A stretch of DNA of 52,910 nt from NCBI RefSeq assembly GCF_014640535.1, contig NZ_BMHD01000004.1, positions 21,325-74,234 on the forward strand. The letters run 5' to 3'. Under the pieces are notes generated by a model. That model was not told the DNA's origin. It did no database searches and saw nothing but the letters and a program-made list of their open reading frames with translations. Below are positions 1-8,954 of this stretch, piece after piece (positions within the stretch are counted from its first letter, which is position 1; the number at the start of each line of letters is the position of its first letter). Both the position numbers and the translations under genes were made by a program. The stretch comes from Cnuibacter physcomitrellae (GTDB lineage: Bacteria; Actinomycetota; Actinomycetes; Actinomycetales; Microbacteriaceae).

Positions 1-1
1 C

Positions 2-61
2 CTCGGCGACCCCACCACCAGCCCCGACCTGCAGGAGGACCCCGATGACGACTGGGAGTAA
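2..61 (+). CDS. 3' end of an upstream transfer gene (partial)
   Basis: The window opens inside a reading frame; its last 19 residues (ending DPDDDWE) are visible before a TAA. It overlaps the start of the next gene by 17 bases, so the two are translationally close. The tail is strongly acidic. By position in actinobacterial conjugation clusters it could be a VirB4/TraC-like ATPase, but 19 residues cannot show this. Confidence 0.4.
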   Translation, partial: LGDPTTSPDLQEDPDDDWE

Positions 62-605
62 CCGACTCGCCGGCGTCAGCGCCGTGGCGATCGCCGCCGC
101 CCTCGCCCTCACCGGATGCGTCGCGGGCCCACCCGGCAGCGGGACGCCGGGGGAGGCGCCGTCGACGTCGACCGGCCCGACGTCGACACCCGGCGCACCC
201 ACCGCGGCGGGGGAGGGGTCGCCGGCGCCGACGGCGGCGCAGGACGACGACACCGCCGTGACCGGGGATGCGCTGTCGCAGGCGCAGACGGCGGCCGCGC
301 AGGCCGCCGTCGACACGGTCGCGATCTTCGCCCGCAAGGACCTGCCCTACGACGCCTGGTGGCAGCTGCTCGCTCCGCACCTGTCCGAGCAGGCGCAGCA
401 GGCCTACCAGTACACCGACCCGGTCAACGTTCCGATCCATGGCGTCACCGGGAGCCCGGTGCCGCTGGAGGAGACGTGGACCAACAACGGCCGCATCGCG
501 GTCCCGACCGACGCCGGCACCTATGAGGTTCGGCTGTTCCGGCCCGACACCGCCTCGGCCTGGCTGGTGTGGGACATCGTGCCCCCGGATCGACAGAACG
601 GATAG
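45..605 (+). CDS. Conjugation-cluster lipoprotein
   Basis: A 186-residue exported lipoprotein. Residues 1-25 form a lipoprotein signal peptide with lipobox LTGC (Cys25). A low-complexity Pro/Thr/Ser/Gly stretch to about residue 75 follows and probably spans the cell wall. The rest (about 85-183) is a compact domain with a conserved-looking YDAWWQLLAPHLS segment. GGAGG at 33-37 supports the ATG at 45. It is the first complete gene of a tightly packed plus-strand transfer operon, so a structural or accessory role in the mating channel, like small VirB7/VirB8-type parts, is inferred from context. The domain family itself is not recognised. Confidence 0.7.
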   Translation: MTTGSNRLAGVSAVAIAAALALTGCVAGPPGSGTPGEAPSTSTGPTSTPGAPTAAGEGSPAPTAAQDDDTAVTGDALSQAQTAAAQAAVDTVAIFARKDLPYDAWWQLLAPHLSEQAQQAYQYTDPVNVPIHGVTGSPVPLEETWTNNGRIAVPTDAGTYEVRLFRPDTASAWLVWDIVPPDRQNG

Positions 606-613
606 AGGACCTC

Positions 614-1762
614 GTGAAGGCGTTTGGTGGGGCCGCGGCCGCGGTGGTCGCAATGCTCGTGCTGATCCTCAGCATCGGCGTCATGGGGAGTACGCAGACG
701 GCGGCCGCGTGCGGCCAGGGCGGCAGCAGCACCGTCACCCTCCCGCCCGGTCTCACCGTGGACGGGTTCACGCCCGAGCAGCTCGGGAACGCCGCCACGA
801 TCATGAATGTCGCCGCGCAGCGGCAGCTCCCGACGCAGGCGCAGCTGATCGGGGTGATGACCGCGATGGGGGAGTCCTCGCTGGTCAACATCGACTACGG
901 CGACGGCGCGATCAACCCGGACGGATCCGTCGCGGACTCGATCGGGCTGTTCCAGCAGCAGTCCTCGTGGGGAACCGTCCAGCAACGTATGGATCCCGCG
1001 GCCGCGGCGGGCCTGTTCTACGACCGGCTCGTGAACGTGCCGGACTGGTCGACGCTGCCGCCGTCCCGGGCTGCGCACGCGGTGCAGCGCAACGCCGACC
1101 CCGACCACTACACGAAGTACGTCGATGGCGCCCAGCGCATCGTCGACGCCCTCACCGGTGCCGTCTCCGGCGCACCCGCGCCGTCCGGTGGTGCGGGTCC
1201 CACCGGCGCTCCCGCGGGAGCGGGTGGGTGCGCGGTCAGTGGTGACGCGGTCGCGTTGGCGCAGGAGCTTGTGGCCGCCGTCGATGCCGGCAAGCTCGTC
1301 GGCTCTACCCCGGACCACATCAAGGAGATCCGGTGGATCGCCGAGGGACAGACCGTCCCCGACTGCGGCGTGGATGTGCGGATCCTGCAGATCATCGTCA
1401 TCGCCGTCCGCTCCTTCGACAACGTCGGAGTCTCCGACATCAACCGCAAGTGCACGGGACAGATCGAGGGCGCCGGCACCGCGTCCAGCCACTACATCAA
1501 CGGCGGCGGCCACGCCGTCGACTTCTACCGCCTCAACGGACACTCCCTCACCGGCGCCGATGACGACTCGATCAAGCTCATCCAGATCCTCGACCCGATC
1601 GTCCCCACCGGCACCAACGTGGGCCAGTCCTCCTGCCGCGCCGCGGCCGGGATCTCGCTGCAGCTGGTGCACCTGCAGCCGTTCGACGACACCTGCAACC
1701 ACTTCCACATCGACGTCGGACACACCGACGGATCCCTCACCCCCGGAGGTCTGCTGTCATGA
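614..1762 (+). CDS. Conjugal peptidoglycan hydrolase (two wall-active domains)
   Basis: A 382-residue exported protein. GTG 614 is chosen because GAGGA lies at 605-609; a longer ATG start would overlap the previous gene. Residues 5-25 are hydrophobic (signal anchor). A lysozyme/transglycosylase-like domain follows (about 45-180), with GESSLVNIDYGDG holding the probable catalytic Glu. After a Gly/Ala/Pro linker, the C-terminal domain (about 220-380) has SSHYINGGGHAVDF and HFHID, resembling the SxHxxGxAxD and HxH zinc motifs of M15-type peptidases. Such enzymes open the wall for the mating channel (known for VirB1-like hydrolases). The stop overlaps the next ATG as ATGA. Confidence 0.8.
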   Translation: MKAFGGAAAAVVAMLVLILSIGVMGSTQTAAACGQGGSSTVTLPPGLTVDGFTPEQLGNAATIMNVAAQRQLPTQAQLIGVMTAMGESSLVNIDYGDGAINPDGSVADSIGLFQQQSSWGTVQQRMDPAAAAGLFYDRLVNVPDWSTLPPSRAAHAVQRNADPDHYTKYVDGAQRIVDALTGAVSGAPAPSGGAGPTGAPAGAGGCAVSGDAVALAQELVAAVDAGKLVGSTPDHIKEIRWIAEGQTVPDCGVDVRILQIIVIAVRSFDNVGVSDINRKCTGQIEGAGTASSHYINGGGHAVDFYRLNGHSLTGADDDSIKLIQILDPIVPTGTNVGQSSCRAAAGISLQLVHLQPFDDTCNHFHIDVGHTDGSLTPGGLLS

Positions 1763-2022
1763 CCGACCGCATCACCGTCTACACCAAACCCGACTGCGTG
1801 CAGTGCAAAGCCACCGAGACCGCTCTCGACCGCTCCGGGATCCCCTACAACCCCGTCGACCTCTCCACGAACCCGGCCGCGCTCGAGTACGTCACCGAGG
1901 AACTCGGCTACCTCGCCGCACCCGTCGTGGTCGTCGACGAGCACGACCACTGGTCCGGGTTCCGACCCGACCACATCGCCCGCATCGCCGCCCTGGCGAC
2001 AGCGGCCCGGGATGCGTCCTAA
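1759..2022 (+). CDS. NrdH-like glutaredoxin/thioredoxin-fold redoxin
   Basis: An 87-residue thioredoxin-fold protein. It has the redox motif CVQC (Cys13, Cys16) after a YTKPDC strand, and a GFRPDHI segment near the C terminus typical of NrdH. Chromosomal NrdH reduces class Ib ribonucleotide reductase. Here there is no nrdE/nrdF nearby and the gene starts inside the stop of the peptidoglycan hydrolase gene, so a role in transfer (cytosolic thiol reduction or dNTP supply) is only inferred. A second redoxin with CGQC lies at 12119-12358. Confidence 0.88.
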   Translation: MTDRITVYTKPDCVQCKATETALDRSGIPYNPVDLSTNPAALEYVTEELGYLAAPVVVVDEHDHWSGFRPDHIARIAALATAARDAS

Positions 2023-2061
2023 CCGGCGGCCATCCCACCCCTCACGAGTAAGGAGCAGCAC

Positions 2062-2424
2062 ATGTCCACACCGCGCACCATCACCGGCAACCTCGCCGCC
2101 GACGTCGAAACCGTCCAGGCCGGCAACGTCCAGATCACCAAGTTCCGGGTCATCGAGAACACCGGCGAATACCGGGCCGGGAAGTACCTCGAGCACCCCA
2201 ACCCGACCACCCACTTCGTCGAGGCGAAGTTCGAGCTCGGCCAGAACGCCGCCGCCACCCTTCACAAGGGAGACGCGGTGATCGTCGTCGGCCGGGAGCA
2301 CACCGTCTCCTGGGGTCCCGAGGACGCCAAGAGCTACGGACGGGTCATCGACGCCGACAGCATCGGCGTCGACCTCGCCCGCCAAACCGCCGTCGTCACC
2401 CGAGTCGCCCGCACCGAGGAGTAA
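2062..2424 (+). CDS. ssb: Single-stranded DNA-binding protein (OB fold)
   Basis: A 120-residue OB-fold protein of SSB type: an ITGNLAADVE first strand, KFRVIEN, a VEAKFELGQNAA strand, and KGDAVIVVGREHTVSW, corresponding to the KGx2VxVxG segment of SSB. It lacks the long acidic, partner-recruiting tail of chromosomal SSB, as plasmid copies often do. GTAAGGAG at 2048-2055 precedes the ATG. Located in the transfer operon, it probably coats transferred single strands in donor or recipient. Confidence 0.85.
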   Translation: MSTPRTITGNLAADVETVQAGNVQITKFRVIENTGEYRAGKYLEHPNPTTHFVEAKFELGQNAAATLHKGDAVIVVGREHTVSWGPEDAKSYGRVIDADSIGVDLARQTAVVTRVARTEE

Positions 2425-2427
2425 CCC

Positions 2428-2847
2428 ATGACCATCCCCGTCCCCTCCTTCCCCGTCATCCGCTCCACCCTCCGCGACGACGCCACCGGCGAGCTGGTGG
2501 TCAACGACACCTCCTACCCGCTCGCCGGCGACACCATCAGCCGCACCCGCACGGGCGTGATCGCCTACACCGCCTCCCGCGCCCGAGAGCTGGGACGGCC
2601 GGTCCGGCTGCGAGCCACGGAACCCGGCGGCGGGACGTTCGACGTCGCCGTGAGCGGTGACGGGTACGTGCAGACCCTCCGGCCCGACCATAGCGTCGAT
2701 GAACCCCGGCCCGGGCAGACCCGCCTCGTCGAGCAGGGCACGTGCCGGAGCTGTGGGGGAGAGACGGACGTGAGCGAGAACTTCTGCGCCTTCTGCGGCA
2801 CCAAGGATCCGTTGTCCGCGATCGTCACCCCGGGAGAGCACGCATGA
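2428..2847 (+). CDS. Zinc-ribbon protein of the transfer operon
   Basis: A 139-residue cytosolic protein starting 3 bases after the ssb stop. The N-terminal 90 residues look beta-rich. The C terminus carries CRSCGG and CAFCGTKD, a four-cysteine zinc ribbon (about residues 106-123). No family is recognised. Its ATGA overlap with the next gene suggests coupled translation. Function unknown; zinc-ribbon tails often bind nucleic acid or proteins. Confidence 0.7.
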   Translation: MTIPVPSFPVIRSTLRDDATGELVVNDTSYPLAGDTISRTRTGVIAYTASRARELGRPVRLRATEPGGGTFDVAVSGDGYVQTLRPDHSVDEPRPGQTRLVEQGTCRSCGGETDVSENFCAFCGTKDPLSAIVTPGEHA

Positions 2848-3464
2848 ACGCCCCCAGCAGGTTCAGCCGCCACACCCCAGAACCGGCCGAGAACCCGTAC
2901 CTGACCAAGCCCGAACAGGCACCCGTACTCGATCCTGGCCGGCAGGTGCGAGCTTCGCGCGTATCGGGGCCGCAGCCGTTCGTGACGGTCCCCGACCTGG
3001 TCGACGCGCTCCCCGCGCGGGCGGTGCGCGCGCAGGCGTCGCTGTGGGTGGTCGGGGTGCACGGCGGCGCCGGCGTGGACACCCTCACCCGGCTCGGCAC
3101 CGGGTGGGCCGGCATCGGCCGTGCCTGGCCGGCGTACCCGGACGGCGCACTCGTCGACGTCGTCCTCGCCGCCCGCACCCACTACGCGGGCCTGCGCGCG
3201 GCACAGAACGCCGCACGGCAGTGGGCGGCAGGTCAAGTCCCGCACGTGCGCCTGCACGGCCTGGTCCTCACCGCCGACGCCCCGGGCAAGCTCCCCAAGC
3301 CGCTCACGGAGCTCGCTCACCGCATCGGCGGGGGAGTGCCCCGGGTGTGGGTGATGCCGTGGGACGAGAACACCCGCCGCACCGGGCAGGCACCCGCTGC
3401 CCCCGCCTACACGGAGTTCGCGGCAGACCTCACCACGATCCTTGAAGGAGGACCCCAGCGATGA
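2844..3464 (+). CDS. DUF6668-like transfer-operon protein
   Basis: A 206-residue protein. The ATG at 2844 overlaps the previous stop; longer upstream starts would run through the zinc-ribbon gene. Residues 60-200 resemble a P-loop-less NTPase-like fold: SLWVVGVHGGAGVDTLTRL, a hydrophobic DVVLAARTH strand, VRLHGLVLTAD and PRVWVMPWD. It resembles what is named DUF6668 beside coupling-protein genes in actinobacterial elements (recalled, not searched). It overlaps the coupling ATPase start by 4 bases, so the two products may act together. Confidence 0.6.
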   Translation: MNAPSRFSRHTPEPAENPYLTKPEQAPVLDPGRQVRASRVSGPQPFVTVPDLVDALPARAVRAQASLWVVGVHGGAGVDTLTRLGTGWAGIGRAWPAYPDGALVDVVLAARTHYAGLRAAQNAARQWAAGQVPHVRLHGLVLTADAPGKLPKPLTELAHRIGGGVPRVWVMPWDENTRRTGQAPAAPAYTEFAADLTTILEGGPQR

Positions 3465-5290
3465 GTGAACCGAACCGCCGCAGCCAACCGGGAAGCGGCC
3501 GAGACCAGCTCATCCTCTTCGCACTCGGCATCGGGGGAGTCCTGGTGCTCGTGGGCGTCTATCTGGCCTTCCGGGTGGGCTCGGAATGGGACGGCGTCAA
3601 CGCCGATACCCGCGAGAACCCCGTCAAGGCGTTCTTCGGCATCGGCAGCGGATCCGTGCTCTGGCCGGGCTCCGCGACGCTGCTGCTGGTCGGCGCCGCC
3701 GTGCTGCTCACCGCCGCGGCGGTGCTCATCAGCATCCCCGTGCGGCGTGCCTCGAAGAAGCGGACCCGCGTCGACCGGTTCTCCCGGTACATGGGTCAGG
3801 GCTCGGCCCTCGCCGCGTACACCGACGCGCGAGCGCTGCGGGGCAAGGCGGAGAAGTTCGGGGGCACCTGGACCGGGATCTCGGTGGGGCGCACGGTTGT
3901 CGGGAACCGCGAATTCATCTCGGGCCTCGAGGAGGTCTATATGGAGATCGCCGGGCCGCGGACGGGAAAGTCGACGTCGCGGTGCATCCCGGCGATCGTG
4001 AACGCGGTGGGTCCGGTGCTGTCGACATCGAACAAGCGGGACCTGGTCGACTCGACGCGGGACATCCGTGCTGAGAAGGGGCGGGTGTGGGTGTTCGACC
4101 CGCAACAGATCGCCATGGAGCCGGTCACCTGGTGGTGGAACCCTCTGGCGTACATCGTCCCCGAGCCGCTGGACCCCCGGTATCGGGAGGCGTTGACCAC
4201 GGCGGACGTGCGGGCGGCGAAGCTGGCAAGCCACTTCGCCAACGGCTCGAAGGCGGACGGCGCGAAGGGGGATGCCTTCTTCGAGCCCAAGGGCGAGAAC
4301 CTGGTGAAGAGCTTCCTGCTCGCGGCCGCGCTGGATCAGCGCTCCATCATCGACGCGTACATGTGGACCACGGAAATCTCCGTGACCGAGGTGGTCGACA
4401 TCCTCGCCCGGCACGGGTTCACCACGGACGCCGCCAGCGTGCGCGGCAACGACAACGCCGCGCCCGATCAGCGCTCGGGCGTGTTCGAGACCGCAGCGAA
4501 GATGCTCGCCTGCCTCCAATACGCACAGATCCGGCCCTGGATCACCGGCGCCGGCCCCTACGACTCCCGGCCCCGGTTCGACGCTCACGAGTTCGTGCGC
4601 ACCACCGGGACCCTCTACTCCCTCTCCCGCGAGGGAGCCGGCACCGCCTCCACCCTCGTCACCGCCCTGACCGCGGAGGTCGCCGAGGCGGCCGAGGCAT
4701 ACGCCACCGAGCAGGGCGGCCGCCTCCGAGTACCGATGGTGTGCGTCCTGGACGAGGCCGCGAACGTGTGCCTGTGGCGCGAACTGCCGCAGCTGTACTC
4801 CCACTACGGCTCCCGCGGGATCCTGCTCATGACCATCCTGCAGGCCTGGTCGCAGGGCGTCCGGGTGTGGGGCAAGGAGGGCATGGACCAGCTGTGGAGC
4901 GCCGCAAACGTGAAGGTCTACGGCGGCGGTGACGACGAAGACGACTTCCTCGGCAGGCTCAGCCGACTGATCGGCAACTACGACAAGCAGACCAGCACCG
5001 TCACCCACTCCCGGCAGGGACGGTCGACGTCGTTCCAGCTGCAGCGCCAGGCGATCATGGAGATCGGAGATCTCCGGGCTCTGCCCCGCGGCCGCGCCGT
5101 GGTCCTCGCCTCCGGCGCGCCGGCGACGATGGTGCGCACGATCCCCTGGATGGAAACCGAGCACGCTGACGCGATCGCCGCGTCTGTGCGCGCCCACGAC
5201 CCGGGCGCGCAGAAGACCCTCACCGACCTCGAGGCGGAAGCGGCGAAGGTCCGCGCTGAGCAGCAGAGCTGGGAGCGGACATGGGCGTGA
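3461..5290 (+). CDS. Type IV coupling protein (VirD4/TraG-like ATPase)
   Basis: A 609-residue inner-membrane DNA-transfer ATPase. Two hydrophobic segments lie near residues 15-37 and 65-90. Walker A is GPRTGKST (165-172, Lys170) and Walker B is VCVLDEA (Asp431-Glu432). Later parts include RGILLMTILQAWSQG and the conserved-looking GGDDEDDF segment typical of TraG/VirD4 proteins. Coupling proteins bring the relaxase-DNA complex to the secretion channel. Length and domain order are normal. Start and stop overlap the neighbouring genes, consistent with one operon. Confidence 0.92.
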   Translation: MSEPNRRSQPGSGRDQLILFALGIGGVLVLVGVYLAFRVGSEWDGVNADTRENPVKAFFGIGSGSVLWPGSATLLLVGAAVLLTAAAVLISIPVRRASKKRTRVDRFSRYMGQGSALAAYTDARALRGKAEKFGGTWTGISVGRTVVGNREFISGLEEVYMEIAGPRTGKSTSRCIPAIVNAVGPVLSTSNKRDLVDSTRDIRAEKGRVWVFDPQQIAMEPVTWWWNPLAYIVPEPLDPRYREALTTADVRAAKLASHFANGSKADGAKGDAFFEPKGENLVKSFLLAAALDQRSIIDAYMWTTEISVTEVVDILARHGFTTDAASVRGNDNAAPDQRSGVFETAAKMLACLQYAQIRPWITGAGPYDSRPRFDAHEFVRTTGTLYSLSREGAGTASTLVTALTAEVAEAAEAYATEQGGRLRVPMVCVLDEAANVCLWRELPQLYSHYGSRGILLMTILQAWSQGVRVWGKEGMDQLWSAANVKVYGGGDDEDDFLGRLSRLIGNYDKQTSTVTHSRQGRSTSFQLQRQAIMEIGDLRALPRGRAVVLASGAPATMVRTIPWMETEHADAIAASVRAHDPGAQKTLTDLEAEAAKVRAEQQSWERTWA

Positions 5291-5970
5291 ACCCTGACGA
5301 GCTCGGCGAAGACACCGACGTCGACGAGCCAGAAGAGGAGGAGAGCGAACCGAAGGAGCTGGTCTACGGCAGCGTCAACGAGTTCGTGCGCGAGTACCTC
5401 AGGAACGTCTACCGGCGCCGCATCGACGGGCAACCGTGGATGTGGGTGGGGGACTGGTGGCGCTACCCCGAAGCAGAAGACGTCCTCGACGCACTCTGGC
5501 GGGCCTGGGAGCATCTGAACCTCGACGGTCGCACCGGTAAGAGCGTGTGGTGGCGGGACCATGCGCGCCCGCACATGGAGTCGCTGATGACCAAGGGGAC
5601 CTCACCATTCCCTGCCGAGGCGGTCAAAGCGCAGAGCACGACCGTGCTCGACCCGCTGCCCTACGTCGAGCCGCCCGCGGGCAGCTACCCGGATCAGCGG
5701 GGGCCCGCCGCGGTGGCGGCCGCGATCGTGCACCTGCTCGCCCACCGCGACCTGCCCGACTGGGACACCCGCATCACCGGCTACCTGGCTCACCCGGGCG
5801 CGGTCGACCTCGACGAGCTGCCGGTGCCGGCGGCCACGAGCGATGCCGTCGAGGTCCTCGACGGCGAGGGCGAAGCGGTCGACGTCGTTGTGGGTGACCT
5901 GCTCGTGCAGCTCGCCCGGACCGCGCCCGCGGATCCGTGGCTGGCCACCGACATCCAACCCCTCACCTGA
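5281..5970 (+). CDS. DUF4913 domain protein
   Basis: A 229-residue protein. The N terminus is acidic (DVDEPEEEESEP), followed by the DUF4913 signature: VNEFVREYLRNVYRR, MWVGDWWRYPEAEDVLDALWRAWE and a WWRDHARPHM segment (about 25-105). DUF4913 proteins are common beside coupling-protein genes in actinobacterial plasmids and ICEs; their function is unknown. The gene overlaps the coupling-protein stop by 10 bases (ATG 5281; GTG 5287 is an alternative). Confidence 0.82.
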   Translation: MGVNPDELGEDTDVDEPEEEESEPKELVYGSVNEFVREYLRNVYRRRIDGQPWMWVGDWWRYPEAEDVLDALWRAWEHLNLDGRTGKSVWWRDHARPHMESLMTKGTSPFPAEAVKAQSTTVLDPLPYVEPPAGSYPDQRGPAAVAAAIVHLLAHRDLPDWDTRITGYLAHPGAVDLDELPVPAATSDAVEVLDGEGEAVDVVVGDLLVQLARTAPADPWLATDIQPLT

Positions 5971-5996
5971 CCGCTGAGACGCCTAGGAGGCATCCG

Positions 5997-7265
5997 ATGG
6001 AACACGAACACGAAGACCCCACCCAGCACGCGACCCGCACGATGCAGACAATCCTGCTCGCCGCATCGCAGCTGGCCGGGAGGATCAGCGCGGCACGGCA
6101 AGACATGCTGCGTGCAGCACAGGCACGCAGCGAGCAAGCCGCCCGAGCCCTGCAGGCGCAGCTGGACGCCCAGCGCGCGTCCGAGCTGGCGCAGCTGCGG
6201 CCCGTGCACGACTCTCGCTGGTGGGACACCGCGACGCCGGACACGATCGCGGAGAAGTACGAGATCGCGTCGAGGTGGCGTGAGCACGCGCCTGACGATG
6301 CCACCGCCAAGGCGATCGCCGACGCGGACGCCGCGATCGCGCAGAACGTCCGTGACCGGTACGGGGTCGACATCTCGACACTCTCCGCGCCGCCGGCAGA
6401 GGTGATGGCTGCCGCGGCGGAGATCGCCGACAAGCGCGCGGCCGAGACCCGGTTGCGTGCTAGCTCCGACGTCGACCGGGCCAAGGCCGAGTTCCTGCTC
6501 GCGGAAGCGAACGCCTACGACACACTCGCGAGTGAGCAGCGCGAACAGGCGAGCGAGCTCCGTGGAGGTATCGACTGGGACCGGGGCTCTACCGACGACG
6601 TGGCGCAGTTCGAAAACGCCGAACGCTTCGACGACGCAGCCGCCGCGCTCACGGGCGAAGCGGACCGGTCCCGTGCAGAGGCGAATGAGGCGCTCGGGCG
6701 GGCGGACTGGGCGGACGGCCACGCCGACAGGCTCGGCACGGACGCAGCGCAACAGGAGGCCGCGCTGAACGCTACGTCGGGGCAGCAGCCGGTCGAGCGG
6801 TTGCGGGAGGACGCCGCGGCTCGCGACGCCGCCGCGGCCGAGGCGAGCACGGAAGAAGCTCGCCTCGCCGACGTCAAAGCGGCGCCGCGCACCGCCTCGG
6901 CCGACGTCCCGCACGACATCGACGACAGACACGCCGCCGCGGCACAGGCCACTCAGGTGGCCCAGCACGGCGCTGCTGCGGCGCACGAGCGGGCCGGTCA
7001 GCCTCGAACGCCCGCGGAGCGGTCGACGGCAGAGGACTACCGAGCCAAGGCCGCCGACTGGGACACACCCCAGCGGCTCGACCGGCTCCGGGAGAGCCTG
7101 ACTAACCGGAACGTGGACCCGCAGCTGATCGACTCACGCATGGTCACCGAACGCGGTCGCCGCACCCCACCCAACGCCGCGGTGCAAGTCGCCAAGACGG
7201 CCGCACCCAAAGCCAGGAAGAACACCGGCCGAGGCCAGGGCAAGGACCGCACGCTCAACATGTGA
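5997..7265 (+). CDS. Ala-rich coiled-coil protein at the end of the transfer operon
   Basis: A 422-residue, alanine- and glutamate-rich, strongly helical protein. TAGGAGG at 5984-5990 places the start at ATG 5997; an in-frame GTG 60 bases upstream has no ribosome site. Heptad-like stretches run over most of the length (for example ARQDMLRAAQARSEQAARAL). The C-terminal 40 residues are basic (KTAAPKARKNTGRG), suited to nucleic-acid binding. No catalytic motif is seen. As the last gene before a strong terminator it may be a relaxosome or channel accessory protein, but this is a guess. Confidence 0.72.
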   Translation: MEHEHEDPTQHATRTMQTILLAASQLAGRISAARQDMLRAAQARSEQAARALQAQLDAQRASELAQLRPVHDSRWWDTATPDTIAEKYEIASRWREHAPDDATAKAIADADAAIAQNVRDRYGVDISTLSAPPAEVMAAAAEIADKRAAETRLRASSDVDRAKAEFLLAEANAYDTLASEQREQASELRGGIDWDRGSTDDVAQFENAERFDDAAAALTGEADRSRAEANEALGRADWADGHADRLGTDAAQQEAALNATSGQQPVERLREDAAARDAAAAEASTEEARLADVKAAPRTASADVPHDIDDRHAAAAQATQVAQHGAAAAHERAGQPRTPAERSTAEDYRAKAADWDTPQRLDRLRESLTNRNVDPQLIDSRMVTERGRRTPPNAAVQVAKTAAPKARKNTGRGQGKDRTLNM

Positions 7266-7290
7266 CGGTGTTACTCCGAACACGGTCCGA

Positions 7291-7323
7291 GAGGGGCCCG
7301 GCACGTGGCGTGCCGGGCCCCTC
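7291..7323. terminator. Bidirectional terminator hairpin
   Basis: A perfect 15-bp GC-rich inverted repeat (7291-7305 with 7309-7323) with a 3-base loop sits between the convergent transfer operon (ends 7265) and the relaxase gene (ends 7341). No long T tract follows on either strand. Confidence 0.75.
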
Positions 7324-7340
7324 AGCGCGTCTGAGCTCGC

Positions 7341-8954
7341 CTACCGGCCCAGCGTCGGCCCCTGGGTGGGACCGTGCCGACGCCTTGTGTACGGGACGCT
7401 CCCATCGGTTCCGGGGGAACCGCCACGGGCGTTCCTGGTCTGCGCCTCTCGGATCTCTCGGAGCCGGTCGCGTGCCCGTTCCTCGGAGGTCTTCGGTACC
7501 GGGGGAGAGGCCGGCGCACCCGCCGGTTGGACTGCGGCGAGCGTGGCCGTGAGAGCCCGCTCGGTGCGCTCGGCTTCGCGGGTAAGGCCGGCCTGGTCCT
7601 TCCACTCGATGATGCTTCGGGTCATCGCGGTCAGCTGCCGGGCGAGCATGAGATAGGCCAGATCGGAGGATGCCTGGCCGGACGCGACCATGAGCAGCAT
7701 CCCAGTCTCGGCCGCGATAAGCCGAGGACTCGTAGACGGCGATCGCGTCGCGTCGCGAGCGGGTGTCGCAGCGATCTTCCCGAGCTGCCTGGACACCTCG
7801 CGCAGCGGCCCAGGCTTGGCTCCCTCGACCCGGTAGGACCACGCGGAGTAGACGCCAGCGACCTCGCGGGCAGCGGAGGTCCACGCGGCTCGATCGGTCG
7901 CGGGAGTGCTCTTGAGTCGTTCCGCTGCAGCCTTCAGCTGTGTCGCCGCGGCTTCCCACGACTTCGTCGACGCAGCTCCCGGTGAGCTCACTCGGGAGGT
8001 CCCATCGCGGGTCGACCGCCAGGCCGCTTCCTGGACGGCGGGCGAGGTCGGTCCCCACGCGTCACGCAGCCGCGGAAGGGTGAGCTCGCGGGACAGCCGC
8101 CCTCCACCGAACCACACCGGGTCGCTGCCCGCTCGAGGTCGCGCGGCCACGGAGTAACCGGTCACTTGAGCGCGTGACCCCTTGGCGTAGTAGGGGCGGA
8201 TCATCACGCCCGACGCGCGGACGGCGTCGACGAATGTCAGATCGTTGCGCGACGCAGCCGCGGCGGCACGCACGACCCTTTCCAGCCTCTCGCGCTCGGT
8301 CTCGGGCAGCCCCTCCCGCACCGTTCGGGCCTGCTCGGCGGGCTTCACACCGCGCGATCCGACGCCCATGTCCCGGGTCTCCAACACCCGCAGGCCGTGC
8401 TCCCGCTCGAGCTCCCCGGCGACGATCTGAGACCGCCGATGGGAGTAGCCGAGGTCGACCTTCGCACCGTTGGTGCGCACGATCGACACGGCGAGGTGAA
8501 TGTGGTCGTTGCCGTTCTTCGACAGGCCGTGACGGATCGCCGCCCATCGAACACTGGGTGCGTCGTCGGTGGCGCCGAACCCCATCCGGTCGATGTAGTC
8601 GTGCGCGATCTCCGCCCACTTCTCGTCCGTCAGCTCGCCTTCGTCGGCCGACAGAGACAGGGAGACGTGGAACACACCGGCGTCGACCTTTCGGTACGAC
8701 ACCTTCCCTGTCTCGGCGTCGACCTGCTTCACCGAGCGGCGGCAGTCGACGTCATGCTCCCTGCGTGGCGCGTCGATGTGGCGAGCGAGCGACACCACAT
8801 CGGCCCGGCCCAGAGGGGCGCCCGCGAACTCCATCTCCACGTACCGCGACCCCGCGATGACGTGCTGGTTGGTGTGGTCGTTCTGCCTGCCAGGGCCGGC
8901 CAGGTAGGAGACCAGCCCGGTCATGTTGGCGCCCTCGACGACGTTGGGGATCAC
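7341..8954 (-). CDS. Relaxase / mobilization nuclease (HUH type)
   Basis: A 537-residue relaxase. The N-terminal half has MIPNVVEGANMTGLVSYLAG and a histidine motif in GLSKNGNDHIHLAVSIVR (about 140-158), matching the HxDxxxxHxH-like metal site of MobA/VirD2 relaxases. A Tyr in the first 50 residues would be the nicking residue, but which one cannot be told. The C-terminal half is helical and Ala-rich with no helicase motifs, typical of MOB-only relaxases. It nicks one strand at oriT and pilots it through the channel. Its start overlaps the mobC stop (ATGA), so the two are cotranslated. Confidence 0.92.
   Translation of the reverse strand: MIPNVVEGANMTGLVSYLAGPGRQNDHTNQHVIAGSRYVEMEFAGAPLGRADVVSLARHIDAPRREHDVDCRRSVKQVDAETGKVSYRKVDAGVFHVSLSLSADEGELTDEKWAEIAHDYIDRMGFGATDDAPSVRWAAIRHGLSKNGNDHIHLAVSIVRTNGAKVDLGYSHRRSQIVAGELEREHGLRVLETRDMGVGSRGVKPAEQARTVREGLPETERERLERVVRAAAAASRNDLTFVDAVRASGVMIRPYYAKGSRAQVTGYSVAARPRAGSDPVWFGGGRLSRELTLPRLRDAWGPTSPAVQEAAWRSTRDGTSRVSSPGAASTKSWEAAATQLKAAAERLKSTPATDRAAWTSAAREVAGVYSAWSYRVEGAKPGPLREVSRQLGKIAATPARDATRSPSTSPRLIAAETGMLLMVASGQASSDLAYLMLARQLTAMTRSIIEWKDQAGLTREAERTERALTATLAAVQPAGAPASPPVPKTSEERARDRLREIREAQTRNARGGSPGTDGSVPYTRRRHGPTQGPTLGR

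Noticed and set aside
521-1723. Long minus-strand open frame opposite the peptidoglycan hydrolase
   Set aside because: High-GC antisense shadow: Gly/Val/Asp-rich composition, no ribosome site, and the plus strand has recognisable domains.
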